Origin: Crenobacter cavernae
GTDB lineage: Bacteria > Pseudomonadota > Gammaproteobacteria > Burkholderiales > Chromobacteriaceae
Direction: 5' to 3'
Assembly: GCF_003355495.1 (NCBI RefSeq)
Contig: NZ_CP031337.1
Span: forward strand, 2,857,001-2,921,000
Length of the DNA: 64,000 nucleotides
This document shows positions 19,591-26,938 of this stretch, piece after piece (the stretch's first letter is position 1; each line of letters starts with the position of its first letter). The translations under genes and the position numbers were made by a program. Under the pieces are notes generated by a model. That model saw nothing but the letters and a program-made list of their open reading frames with translations, was not told where the DNA came from and did not search any database.

Positions 19591-21176
19591 TGGACCGGCG
19601 GCGGTTTCTGACCTTGACCGCGGCGACGGCGGCGCTGTCCGGCTGCGGCCGATGGCGCGGGATCGCGCTGCCGATCCGCGTCGACAGGCCCGGGATGGTA
19701 GAAGGCCACCTGTTGCGCGACGCGGCCGCCCTGCCCGCCCCCTCGGCTAACGTGACGACCGGCACCGTCATCCTCGGCGGCGGTGTCGCCGGCCTCGGAT
19801 GCGCGTACAAGCTCGCACGCGAAGGCGACGGCGACTTTCTCGTCGTCACGGGCCCCGAGCCGATGGGCAATGCCGCCTGCGGCCGCTTCGGCGAATGGCG
19901 CTACCCGAAGGGCGCGCACTACCTGCCGCTGCCGTCGCGAGAATCGACGCACGTGCGCGAACTGCTGTACGACCTCGGCGTGATCGAATCCGGCCCGTTC
20001 TCCGAAAAACCGCACTTCGACGAGGCGGCGCTGGTGCACAGCCCCGACGAGCGGCTGTTCGCCGACGGCGTCTGGCACGACAGCCTGATGCCGGAACCGC
20101 TGGATGCCGACACGCGCCGCTTCTTCGGCCTCGCCGAAAAGCTGAAACGGCGGATCGGCGCCGATGGCAAGAAGCTGTTCGCGATCCCCGTCTCGTTGTC
20201 GTCCGCCGACGCCGAATGGCGCAGGCTCGATGCGCAGACCTTCGCGTCATGGTTGGCCGAGCACGGTTATCGCTCGGCCAAGCTGCTGTGGTACCTCGAC
20301 TACGCCTGCCGCGACGACTACGGCGCCGGCATCGACGTGGTGTCGGCGTGGGCCGGCCTGCACTACTTCGCCAGCCGCGCCGGCGAAGCGGCCAACGCCG
20401 GAGCCGGCGCGGTGCTGACCTGGTCGGCGGGCCTCGGCGAGATCACCGGACGGATGCAGGATCGCGTCGCGGCGCAGCGGCGCGACGGCTTTGCCGTGTC
20501 GCTGAAGGAAACCGCCGCCGGCGTCGAGGCGCTGTGCGCGGCGAGAACCGCCGGCGGCTGGAAGACGTATACCGTGCACGCGCGCCGCGCCGTCGTCGCG
20601 ATGCCGCTGCACGTCGCGCGCCGCGTGGTGAAATTCACAGACTACGGCGTCGACATATCCATTCCGCTTCCGCCGCAGGCGAGCTGGCTGGTAGGGAATT
20701 TACACATGGAAGGCTTCCCCGCCGAGGCGCGCGGCGCGCCGCTCGCGTGGGACAACGTCGTCCACCGCGGCAGGACGCTCGGCTACGTCGACGCCAGCCA
20801 CCAGGCGGTCCGCGCCGCGCGGCCGGCGACGACCGTGTTCACCAGCTACCAGGCGCTGAGCGGCCAGACCCCGGCCGACCTCCGGCGCTTTCTCGCGACG
20901 GCGGGTGCCGACGCCTTGGCCGAGCTCTTGCTAGCCGACCTCGAAACGGTCTACGGCTGGCGGCTGTACCGTCACGCGAAGGCGCTCGACGTCACCGTGC
21001 GCGGCCACGCGATGTCGACGCCGGTGCCCGGCTACCTCGACCACCCGACGCTGCTCGCCTTGCGTGGGCTCGACCAGAAAGTCTTGTTCGCGCACGGCGA
21101 CCTGTCCGGCTATTCGGTGTTCGAGGAAGCGCTGTGGTGGGGCTACCGCGCGGCCGCGCGCATCCTGGATCGCTGA
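19590..21176 (+). CDS. Probable Tat-exported FAD-dependent amine-oxidase-like lipoprotein
   Basis: A 528-residue flavoprotein-like enzyme. MDRRRFLTLTAATAALSGC is a twin-arginine signal (RRRFL) with a lipobox Cys19, so the folded flavoprotein would be exported and lipid-anchored. GTVILGGGVAGLGCAYKL (residues 58-75) is the FAD-binding Rossmann motif. Later segments (GAHYLPLPS, LTWSAGLGEITGRM, ALLALRGLDQKVLFAHGDLSGYSVFEEALWWG) fit the NAD(P)-binding-like/amino-oxidase superfamily. The start is chosen at 19590 because it overlaps the synthase stop and begins at the Tat signal. The substrate is unknown; a polyamine is the obvious guess from the neighbours. Three copies of the uptake-like word lie inside. 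Confidence 0.78.
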   Translation: MDRRRFLTLTAATAALSGCGRWRGIALPIRVDRPGMVEGHLLRDAAALPAPSANVTTGTVILGGGVAGLGCAYKLAREGDGDFLVVTGPEPMGNAACGRFGEWRYPKGAHYLPLPSRESTHVRELLYDLGVIESGPFSEKPHFDEAALVHSPDERLFADGVWHDSLMPEPLDADTRRFFGLAEKLKRRIGADGKKLFAIPVSLSSADAEWRRLDAQTFASWLAEHGYRSAKLLWYLDYACRDDYGAGIDVVSAWAGLHYFASRAGEAANAGAGAVLTWSAGLGEITGRMQDRVAAQRRDGFAVSLKETAAGVEALCAARTAGGWKTYTVHARRAVVAMPLHVARRVVKFTDYGVDISIPLPPQASWLVGNLHMEGFPAEARGAPLAWDNVVHRGRTLGYVDASHQAVRAARPATTVFTSYQALSGQTPADLRRFLATAGADALAELLLADLETVYGWRLYRHAKALDVTVRGHAMSTPVPGYLDHPTLLALRGLDQKVLFAHGDLSGYSVFEEALWWGYRAAARILDR

Positions 21177-21190
21177 GACAAGGCAGGTAA

Positions 21191-21230
21191 AAAAAGCTCG
21201 GCCAACCTTTGAAGGGTTGGCCGAGCTTTT
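21191..21230. terminator. Bidirectional terminator made of two opposed TTGGCCGAG words
   Basis: AAAAAGCTCGGCCAACC and GGTTGGCCGAGCTTTT form a nearly perfect stem of about 15 bp with a short TTTGAAG loop, flanked by A-run and T-run. It can end both the rightward flavoenzyme gene and the leftward EamA gene. Confidence 0.88.
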
Positions 21231-21296
21231 CTGCGCCTGGCGACGCGGCAGGATTCAGTCGTCCGCCGCACGTCGTCGTGATCATTTCGTCTTCTC

Positions 21297-22235
21297 CTAG
21301 CGCCTCGCGCGGCCGATCAGCACCACGCCGGCGATCACCAGCATGGCGCCTGCGATCTGCAGGGCCGACAGGCTTTCGCCGAGCAGCGCCCACGCCATCG
21401 CCATCGTCAGGACCGGGCCGAGCGTACCGACCGACGCGGCGCGCCCGGCGCCGATCTGGCGGATCGCGAGGTTCAGCCAGCGCACCGGCAGCACGGTCGA
21501 AAACAGCGCCATCGCCAGCGCCGAAGCGTAAGCCTGCCACGGCAAGTGATAATCGGCCGGCACCGTGCCCGCGGCGGCGTGGATCAGCACCGCGGCCACC
21601 GCCACCAGCATCGTGTACGCGGTCAGCCGCGGCGCGCCGAAGCGGCCCATCGCCTCGCCGCTGCCGATCAGGTAGATCGCGTAGCTCAGCGTGCTCGCCA
21701 CGACCCACGCGACGCCGATCCACAAATCGCCGCTCATCTGCGTGGCGACGAGGTCGTTCCAGAACGCGAGCCCGATGCCGGCGTAGGCGAGCGCGACCGC
21801 GCCCCACACCGCGCGCGGGTAGCGCTTGCCGAGGAACAGGTGCGACAGCATCAGCACCAAGGTCGGATAGAGGAACAGGGTCAGCCGCTCGAGCGCCGCC
21901 GACACGTATTCGAGACCGAGAAAGTCGAACAGGCTCGACAGGTAGTAACCCATCAGCCCAAGCCAGACCAGGCCACCCCATTGCTTCAACGTTGGCCGAG
22001 CCCCCGGCCATGGCGTACCGCGCGCCGCATACGCCATGAACGCGAAAAACGGCAGTGCGAAGACCATGCGCAGCGCCAGCATGGGCTCGGCGGTGGCGCC
22101 GTAGCGGTAGCCGATCTTGACGAAGATCGCCTTGGCGGAAAAACCGACCGCGGCGAGCACCGCGTAGACGAATCCTTTATCGGATACGAAGGCAAAGCGG
22201 CCGACGGGGGCCGCGGCGGTACAGCTGTCGGACAT
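21297..22235 (-). CDS. EamA/DMT-superfamily transporter
   Basis: A 312-residue inner-membrane protein with about ten hydrophobic helices in two EamA repeats (FVYAVLAAVGFSAKAIFVKIGYRYG at the start of the first; LWIGVAWVVASTLSYAIYLIGSGEAMGRFG at the start of the second). Family members usually export amino acids or metabolites; the substrate cannot be read from sequence. GGAGAAACCC in front of the ATG is a good ribosome site. It is divergent from a LysR regulator across a 95-bp gap with a perfect palindrome, so that regulator probably controls it. Confidence 0.88.
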   Translation of the reverse strand: MSDSCTAAAPVGRFAFVSDKGFVYAVLAAVGFSAKAIFVKIGYRYGATAEPMLALRMVFALPFFAFMAYAARGTPWPGARPTLKQWGGLVWLGLMGYYLSSLFDFLGLEYVSAALERLTLFLYPTLVLMLSHLFLGKRYPRAVWGAVALAYAGIGLAFWNDLVATQMSGDLWIGVAWVVASTLSYAIYLIGSGEAMGRFGAPRLTAYTMLVAVAAVLIHAAAGTVPADYHLPWQAYASALAMALFSTVLPVRWLNLAIRQIGAGRAASVGTLGPVLTMAMAWALLGESLSALQIAGAMLVIAGVVLIGRARR

Positions 22236-22270
22236 GGGTTTCTCCTTGTGCAGCCTTCATTATCGGCGCT

Positions 22271-22286
22271 TGCCAAGCGCTTGGCA
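22271..22286. promoter_or_regulatory. Perfect 16-bp palindrome, candidate LysR operator
   Basis: TGCCAAGCGCTTGGCA is its own reverse complement and lies midway between the divergent EamA and LysR genes. LysR regulators typically bind such interrupted or full palindromes in the shared promoter region. Confidence 0.6.
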
Positions 22287-22330
22287 TTCCGATTTGATAA
22301 AAGCTTCCTTCACGAAAAACGAATGCTGCG

Positions 22331-23269
22331 ATGCGACTCGACTTTGTCGACCTGAAACTCTTCGTGCTGTTGGCCGAGACCGGCAACCTGACCGCCGCCG
22401 CCGCCGCGCTGCCCTGCGCGCTGTCGGCGGCCAGCCAGCGGCTGAAAAAACTCGAGACGCTGTACGGGCTCGTGCTGGCAGAGCGCCACGCGCGCGGCGT
22501 GGTACTGACCGCCGCCGGCGACGTCCTGCTGCAGCACGCGCGCCGGCTGCTGGCCGGCGCCGAGCAATTGTCGGCCGACCTGGCGGACCTGGCCGGCGGC
22601 GTGCGCAGCGAGGTGAGGCTGATGGCCAACAGCGTCGCCTGCCACGACTTCCTGCCGCCGGTGCTCGGTGCCTTCCTCGCGCGCGAGACGCTGATCGACG
22701 TGCAACTGATAGAGCGCAATAGCCGCGACATCGTGACGGCGATCGCCGCCGGCGAGGCCGAGATCGGCGTGCTCGACGGCAACGTCGGCGGCGACGAGAT
22801 GACGCTGTTGCCATTCGCGCACGACAAGCTGGTGCTGATCGTGCCGGTAGGCCATGCGCTCGCCGACCGCGACGGCGTGCCGCTGTCCGAGGCGCTCGGC
22901 CAACCCTTCGTCGGCCTACCGGAAAAGAGCGCGATCCAGCGCTTCATCGAACAGATGGCGCGCGCCTACGGCAAGCCCTTGAAGCCGCGCACCAGGATGG
23001 GCAGCTTCGCCGCGGTCGCCGCACTGGTGTCGGCCGGCGCCGGCGTCTCGATCCTGCCCCAGCGCGCCGCGCTCGCGCTCGAGGCGCAGGGCCGCGTCGC
23101 GGTCGTGCCGCTGTCCGACCCGTGGGCCGAGCGCGACCTCAAGCTGTGCGTAAAGTCGGTGCTCGCGCTGTCCGCGCCGGCGCGCGCGCTCTTGTCACAC
23201 CTGATGGCCGCCTACGCCGACGAGCGCGAGCCGCAGAACGGCGTGTCGCGCCCGCTGGGCTGGGGCTGA
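22331..23269 (+). CDS. LysR-family transcriptional regulator
   Basis: A 312-residue regulator. The N-terminal winged helix (MRLDFVDLKLFVLLAETGNLTAAAAALPCALSAASQRLKKLE) is followed by the linker helix and a periplasmic-binding-like effector domain (VRLMANSVACHDFLPPVLGAFL onwards; GVSILPQRAALAL near the end). Its divergent neighbour is an EamA exporter, the common target layout for LysR proteins. The ribosome site is weak. The word TTGGCCGAG occurs in frame in the recognition region (LLAET) and again, reversed, near codon 190. Confidence 0.9.
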   Translation: MRLDFVDLKLFVLLAETGNLTAAAAALPCALSAASQRLKKLETLYGLVLAERHARGVVLTAAGDVLLQHARRLLAGAEQLSADLADLAGGVRSEVRLMANSVACHDFLPPVLGAFLARETLIDVQLIERNSRDIVTAIAAGEAEIGVLDGNVGGDEMTLLPFAHDKLVLIVPVGHALADRDGVPLSEALGQPFVGLPEKSAIQRFIEQMARAYGKPLKPRTRMGSFAAVAALVSAGAGVSILPQRAALALEAQGRVAVVPLSDPWAERDLKLCVKSVLALSAPARALLSHLMAAYADEREPQNGVSRPLGWG

Positions 23270-23274
23270 GGCAT

Positions 23275-23300
23275 AAAAAACGGCAACCCGAAGGTTGCCG
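23275..23300 (-). terminator. Terminator of the NCS1 permease gene
   Basis: On the minus strand CGGCAACC and GGTTGCCG form an 8-bp stem with a TTCG tetraloop, followed by TTTTTT. It lies 41 bases past the permease stop and is convergent with the LysR gene. Confidence 0.9.
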
Positions 23301-23341
23301 CGAAGACTTCACTTGGAGAGTGGATCTTAAGGACGTGGGGA

Positions 23342-24814
23342 TCAGCTCCGGGCCGCCGCGAGACGGGCGGCGACGGCCTGCGGGCAGCGCGCCAGCGTCT
23401 TGTAGAGGTAGGCGCCGACGAAACCGCCGACGAACAGCGCGAAGTGGCCGAGGTACTCCCTCAGGCCCGGCACGTGCGAGCAGATCAGCGCGAGGATGGC
23501 GGCCGGCACCAGCGCCTTGATTGCGGCCTTGTTGTAGCCGTTCTCGTACCAGTAGGTGTTGCCCGGCTTGTCGCTGTACAGCGCGTCGACGTCGATATGG
23601 CGTTTTTGCACCACGTAATAATCCATCAGCATGATGCCGTACAGCGGGCCGATGAAGGCGCCCAAGGTGTCGACGGTGTAGTGGATCACTTCAGGCGAAT
23701 TGAACAGGTTCCACGGGGTCAGGAACACCGAGCCGACCGCCGCGATCATGCCGCCCATGCGCCAGCTAATCTTCTGCGGGTTCACGTTGGAGAAGTCGAA
23801 CGCCGGCGACACGAAGTTGGCGACGATGTTGATGCCGATGGTCGCGCTCACGAAGGTCAGCGCGCCCAGCACGGCGGCGGTGGTGTTGTCGATCAGGCCG
23901 ACGGTCTCGATCGGGTCGTGGATGATCCTGCCGAACAGCGGCAGCGTGCCCGAGATCACGATCACGGTGACAACCGAGAACAGCAGGAAGTTGACCGGCA
24001 GGCCCCAGAAGTTGCCCTTCTTCACGTCGTCCATCGACTTGGCGTAGCGCGTGAAGTCGCCGAAGTTCAGCGTCGGGCCGGAGAAGTACGACACCACCAG
24101 CACCGTCGCGATCACCATCTGCCAGGCCGCATCGAAGCCGCTCAGCGATTTTTCGCTCAGCGAGAAGCTGATGTTGTTCCAGCCGGCCTTGTATACGATC
24201 CAGCCCATCAGCAGGAACATCACCAGATAGACCAGCGGGCCGGCCCAGTCGATGAACTTGCGGATCGCTTCCATGCCGCGCCAGAACACCGCGGCCTGCA
24301 GCAGCCACATCGCCATGAAGGCGTACCAGCCGAGGATGGACAGGCCGACGAACTTGGTCTGCGTGAGGTAGGCCAGCTCGGGGAAGAAGCGCAGCACGAC
24401 GATCACCAGCGCCGCCGACGCCAGATAGGTCTGGATGCCGTACCAGGCGACCGCGATCAGCCCGCGGATCACCGCCGGGATGTTGGCGCCGAACACGCCG
24501 AACGACAGCCGGCACACCACCGGATAAGGGATGCCCGCCTGCTGGCTCGGCCGCGCGACCAGGTTGGCCATGTACTGCACGATGCCGATGCCGACCAGCA
24601 GGCAGACCAGCACCTGCCAGCTCGCCAGACCCAGCGCGAACAGGCTGCCGGCGAACACGTAGCCGCCGACGCTGTGCACGTCGGACATCCAGAACGCGAA
24701 GATGTTGTACCAGTTCCAGTTCTTGTCCTTCAGCGGCGCGAGGTCTTCGTTGTACAGGCGTTCGCTGTAGCCGGGCGGCACCGCCTGGGTGCCATGGTTC
24801 GGGTGTTGATTCAC
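23342..24814 (-). CDS. NCS1-family nucleobase/hydantoin/allantoin permease
   Basis: A 490-residue cation symporter with about twelve helices. N-terminal YNEDLAPLKDKNWNWYNIFAFWMSDVHS, the central GPTLNFGDFTRYAKS and C-terminal PLYGIMLMDYYVVQKRHIDVDALY are NCS1 hallmarks, close to the PucI/Mhp1 (allantoin/hydantoin) branch. The start is a GTG at 24814 preceded by GAGGAGAAAGTC. The divergent GntR regulator and the racemase after it suggest allantoin or another hydantoin as substrate. The exact ligand is inferred. Confidence 0.88.
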   Translation of the reverse strand: MNQHPNHGTQAVPPGYSERLYNEDLAPLKDKNWNWYNIFAFWMSDVHSVGGYVFAGSLFALGLASWQVLVCLLVGIGIVQYMANLVARPSQQAGIPYPVVCRLSFGVFGANIPAVIRGLIAVAWYGIQTYLASAALVIVVLRFFPELAYLTQTKFVGLSILGWYAFMAMWLLQAAVFWRGMEAIRKFIDWAGPLVYLVMFLLMGWIVYKAGWNNISFSLSEKSLSGFDAAWQMVIATVLVVSYFSGPTLNFGDFTRYAKSMDDVKKGNFWGLPVNFLLFSVVTVIVISGTLPLFGRIIHDPIETVGLIDNTTAAVLGALTFVSATIGINIVANFVSPAFDFSNVNPQKISWRMGGMIAAVGSVFLTPWNLFNSPEVIHYTVDTLGAFIGPLYGIMLMDYYVVQKRHIDVDALYSDKPGNTYWYENGYNKAAIKALVPAAILALICSHVPGLREYLGHFALFVGGFVGAYLYKTLARCPQAVAARLAAARS

Positions 24815-25127
24815 GACTTTCTCCTCTATTGCACTGTAGTAATGGCTCCGGGCTCTTCACGGCCACTTGCCACTCTGTTGTAGTCCTGTCTTGTATACGT
24901 ATCAAGCTTTTTTTGGATACATGAAACTCGGCTTGTGCGAAACACTGTATTTTCATCGATTCGGGCCAGCTATAGGGACAAACCCCTGTGAAACGCACGC
25001 CACACCACGCTCCGGAAAGTATTTTACGTATACGAAATAGCGGCTATATTGTGTACGTGATGACTCGGCAAATCTCGCCGCGTATCATGGAAGCATGGTT
25101 CTCGTACACAAAGGGAGGATTGAAACC
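24815..25127. promoter_or_regulatory. NCS1-GntR intergenic region with repeated GTATAC-type operators
   Basis: A 313-bp AT-rich control region between the divergent permease and GntR genes. It holds TTGTATACGTATCAA (24891-24905), TACGTATACGAAA (25025-25037) and TTGTGTACGTGA (25049-25060), with a fourth related site (CTCGTACAC) near 25102 and TTGTATACGCG inside the GntR gene near 25190. Such repeated near-palindromes are typical of FadR-type GntR binding. Confidence 0.6.
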
Positions 25128-25850
25128 ATGCTTCTGGAACTCGCATCCGGCAATACCGGATTCGCGGACGAAAGCACCAAGGACGAGCTTGTATACGCGC
25201 GGATCTTCACCGCCATCGTCGAACACCGGCTGCTGCCGGGCGTCAAGCTCCCCGAGGATGCGCTGGCCGAAAGTTTCGGCGTCAGCCGCACCGTGATCCG
25301 CAAGGCGCTGCACCGTCTCGCCATCGAAAGACTGGTCACCATCCAGCCCAAGCGCGGCGCGGCGGTCAGCAAGCCGACGGTGCAGGAAGCGCGCAACGTG
25401 TTCGCCGCGCGCCGCCTGATCGAGGTCGGCAGCCTCGACCTCGTGGTCGAAAAGATCAGGGACGGCGACATCGCCGCGCTCAGGGCGATCGCCAAGCAGG
25501 AACACCAGGCGCACCAGCGGCACGACGCGCGCCTCGCGATCAATCTGTCGGGCCAGTTCCACGTGCGCATCCTCGCGATCGCCGGGAACGACGACCTGAA
25601 CGATTTCCTGGTACGGCTGGTATCGCGCTCGTCGCTGATCCTCGCCGTCTATGGATCGTCGTGGGACGCCACCTGCGACAACGGCTGCCACGACGAGCTG
25701 ATCGAACTCTTGGCGCAGCGCGACCTGGAAGGTGTGAAAGCCTTGATGCTGAGGCACCTGATCGAAGTGGAATCGGGCCTGAACATGGCCCTGGAAGAAG
25801 ACGGCGAACCCGACTTCAAGAAAATATTTAGCGAAATGGGCGGTCGATAG
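25128..25850 (+). CDS. GntR-family (FadR subgroup) transcriptional regulator
   Basis: A 240-residue regulator with an N-terminal winged helix (ELVYARIFTAIVEHRLLPGVKLPEDALAESFGVSRTVIRKALHRLAIERLVTIQPKRGAAV) and an all-helical FCD effector domain (EARNVFAARRLIEVG; CHDELIELLAQRD; LMLRHLIEVE). I chose the ATG at 25128 because GGAGG lies 9 bases before it; an ATG at 25095 in the same frame has no such site. It stands between the permease and the racemase, so it probably responds to a hydantoin- or purine-derived ligand. Confidence 0.9.
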   Translation: MLLELASGNTGFADESTKDELVYARIFTAIVEHRLLPGVKLPEDALAESFGVSRTVIRKALHRLAIERLVTIQPKRGAAVSKPTVQEARNVFAARRLIEVGSLDLVVEKIRDGDIAALRAIAKQEHQAHQRHDARLAINLSGQFHVRILAIAGNDDLNDFLVRLVSRSSLILAVYGSSWDATCDNGCHDELIELLAQRDLEGVKALMLRHLIEVESGLNMALEEDGEPDFKKIFSEMGGR

Positions 25851-25894
25851 CACCGGAAGATCACCGCCCGGCCATCTGCACAGGAGAACCGGCA

Positions 25895-26647
25895 ATGAAG
25901 ATCAAGGTGATCAACCCGAACACGACCGTCTCGATGACCCAGAAGATTGGCGCCGCAGCGCGGGCGGTAGCCAGTCCGGGGACCGACATCCTGGCCGTGA
26001 ACCCGCAGAGCGGGCCGGTCTCGATCGAATCCCACTTCGACGAAGCCGTCAGCGTCGTCGGCGTGCTGGACGAAATCCGGCGCGGCGAGCGCGAGAACAT
26101 GGACGGCTACGTCATCGCCTGCTTCGGCGACCCGGGCCTGATGGCCGCCCGGGAACTGACCAAGAAACCCGTCATCGGCATCGCCGAGGCCGCCATGCAC
26201 GTGGCGAGCCTGCTGGCCACCCGCTTCTCGGTGGTCACCACCATGAACCGCACCATCGTCATCGCCGAACACCTGGCGCGCAACTACGGCATGGAAGCGT
26301 TCTGCAACAAGGTGCGCGCCGCCGACATCCCAGTGCTCGACCTCGAAGACCCCGCGTCCGGCGCCTTCGGACGCATCGTCGACGAATGCCGGCGCGCGCG
26401 CGACGAAGACCGCGCCGGCGCCATCGTGCTCGGCTGCGGCGGCATGGCCGACCTGACCGACGCGATCAGCCACGAGATCGGCCTGCCGGTAATCGACGGC
26501 GTGAGCGCCGCAGTCAAGCTGGTCGAGGCGATCGTTTCCCTCAGGCTCGGCACCAGCAAGCACGGCGACCTCGACTACCCGATCGCCAAGCCCTTCGTCG
26601 GCCGTTTCGCCTATCTGTCCCCCGAGAGCGGCGAAGCCGCCGCCTGA
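25895..26647 (+). CDS. Asp/Glu/hydantoin racemase family, probable allantoin racemase
   Basis: A 250-residue cofactor-independent racemase. MKIKVINPNTTVSMTQKI is the family N-terminus. The two catalytic cysteines lie in YVIACFGDPG and IVLGCGGMADL, facing one another as in the Asp/Glu/hydantoin racemase fold. Allantoin racemase (HpxA-type) and hydantoin racemase (HyuE-type) are hard to separate by eye. CAGGAGAACC precedes the ATG. It follows the GntR gene by 44 bases and is probably co-transcribed. No allantoinase or hydantoinase gene is present in the window. Confidence 0.82.
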   Translation: MKIKVINPNTTVSMTQKIGAAARAVASPGTDILAVNPQSGPVSIESHFDEAVSVVGVLDEIRRGERENMDGYVIACFGDPGLMAARELTKKPVIGIAEAAMHVASLLATRFSVVTTMNRTIVIAEHLARNYGMEAFCNKVRAADIPVLDLEDPASGAFGRIVDECRRARDEDRAGAIVLGCGGMADLTDAISHEIGLPVIDGVSAAVKLVEAIVSLRLGTSKHGDLDYPIAKPFVGRFAYLSPESGEAAA

Positions 26648-26673
26648 CCCCGTTTTCCCACGCTGTCCCTTTG

Positions 26674-26704
26674 CGGGTTGCCGAGAGGCAACCCGTCTTT
26701 TTTC
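26674..26704 (+). terminator. Racemase terminator
   Basis: CGGGTTGCC and GGCAACCCG form a 9-bp stem with a short GAGA loop, followed by TCTTTTTT. It lies 27 bases after the racemase stop. Confidence 0.88.
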
Positions 26705-26880
26705 CTTTTCGACCCCACCGGCCGCACCGCGCGCCAGCGTCCTGCAACACCACCACGATCAGCAGCGCACTGCACGACCAGAACAACGCCCGCAGGCCGG
26801 CTCGGCCACATGACCGCCGGCACGCAGCAGGAGATCGCGCGCGGCCGGCCCTGATCGTTGACGTCGCGACTAGTGGCAAA

Positions 26881-26922
26881 AAAAAAAGCTCGGCCAACCT
26901 TCGAAGGTTGGCCGAGCTTTTC
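26881..26922. terminator. Bidirectional terminator made of a perfect inverted pair of AAGGTTGGCCGAGC
   Basis: AAAAGCTCGGCCAACCTT and AAGGTTGGCCGAGCTTTT form a perfect 18-bp arm pair with only CG between. It is flanked by A-run and T-run, 17 bases from the stop of the leftward PQQ dehydrogenase gene. This is the clearest example of the word serving as a terminator. Confidence 0.9.
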
Positions 26923-26938
26923 GTGCACATGACATCCG

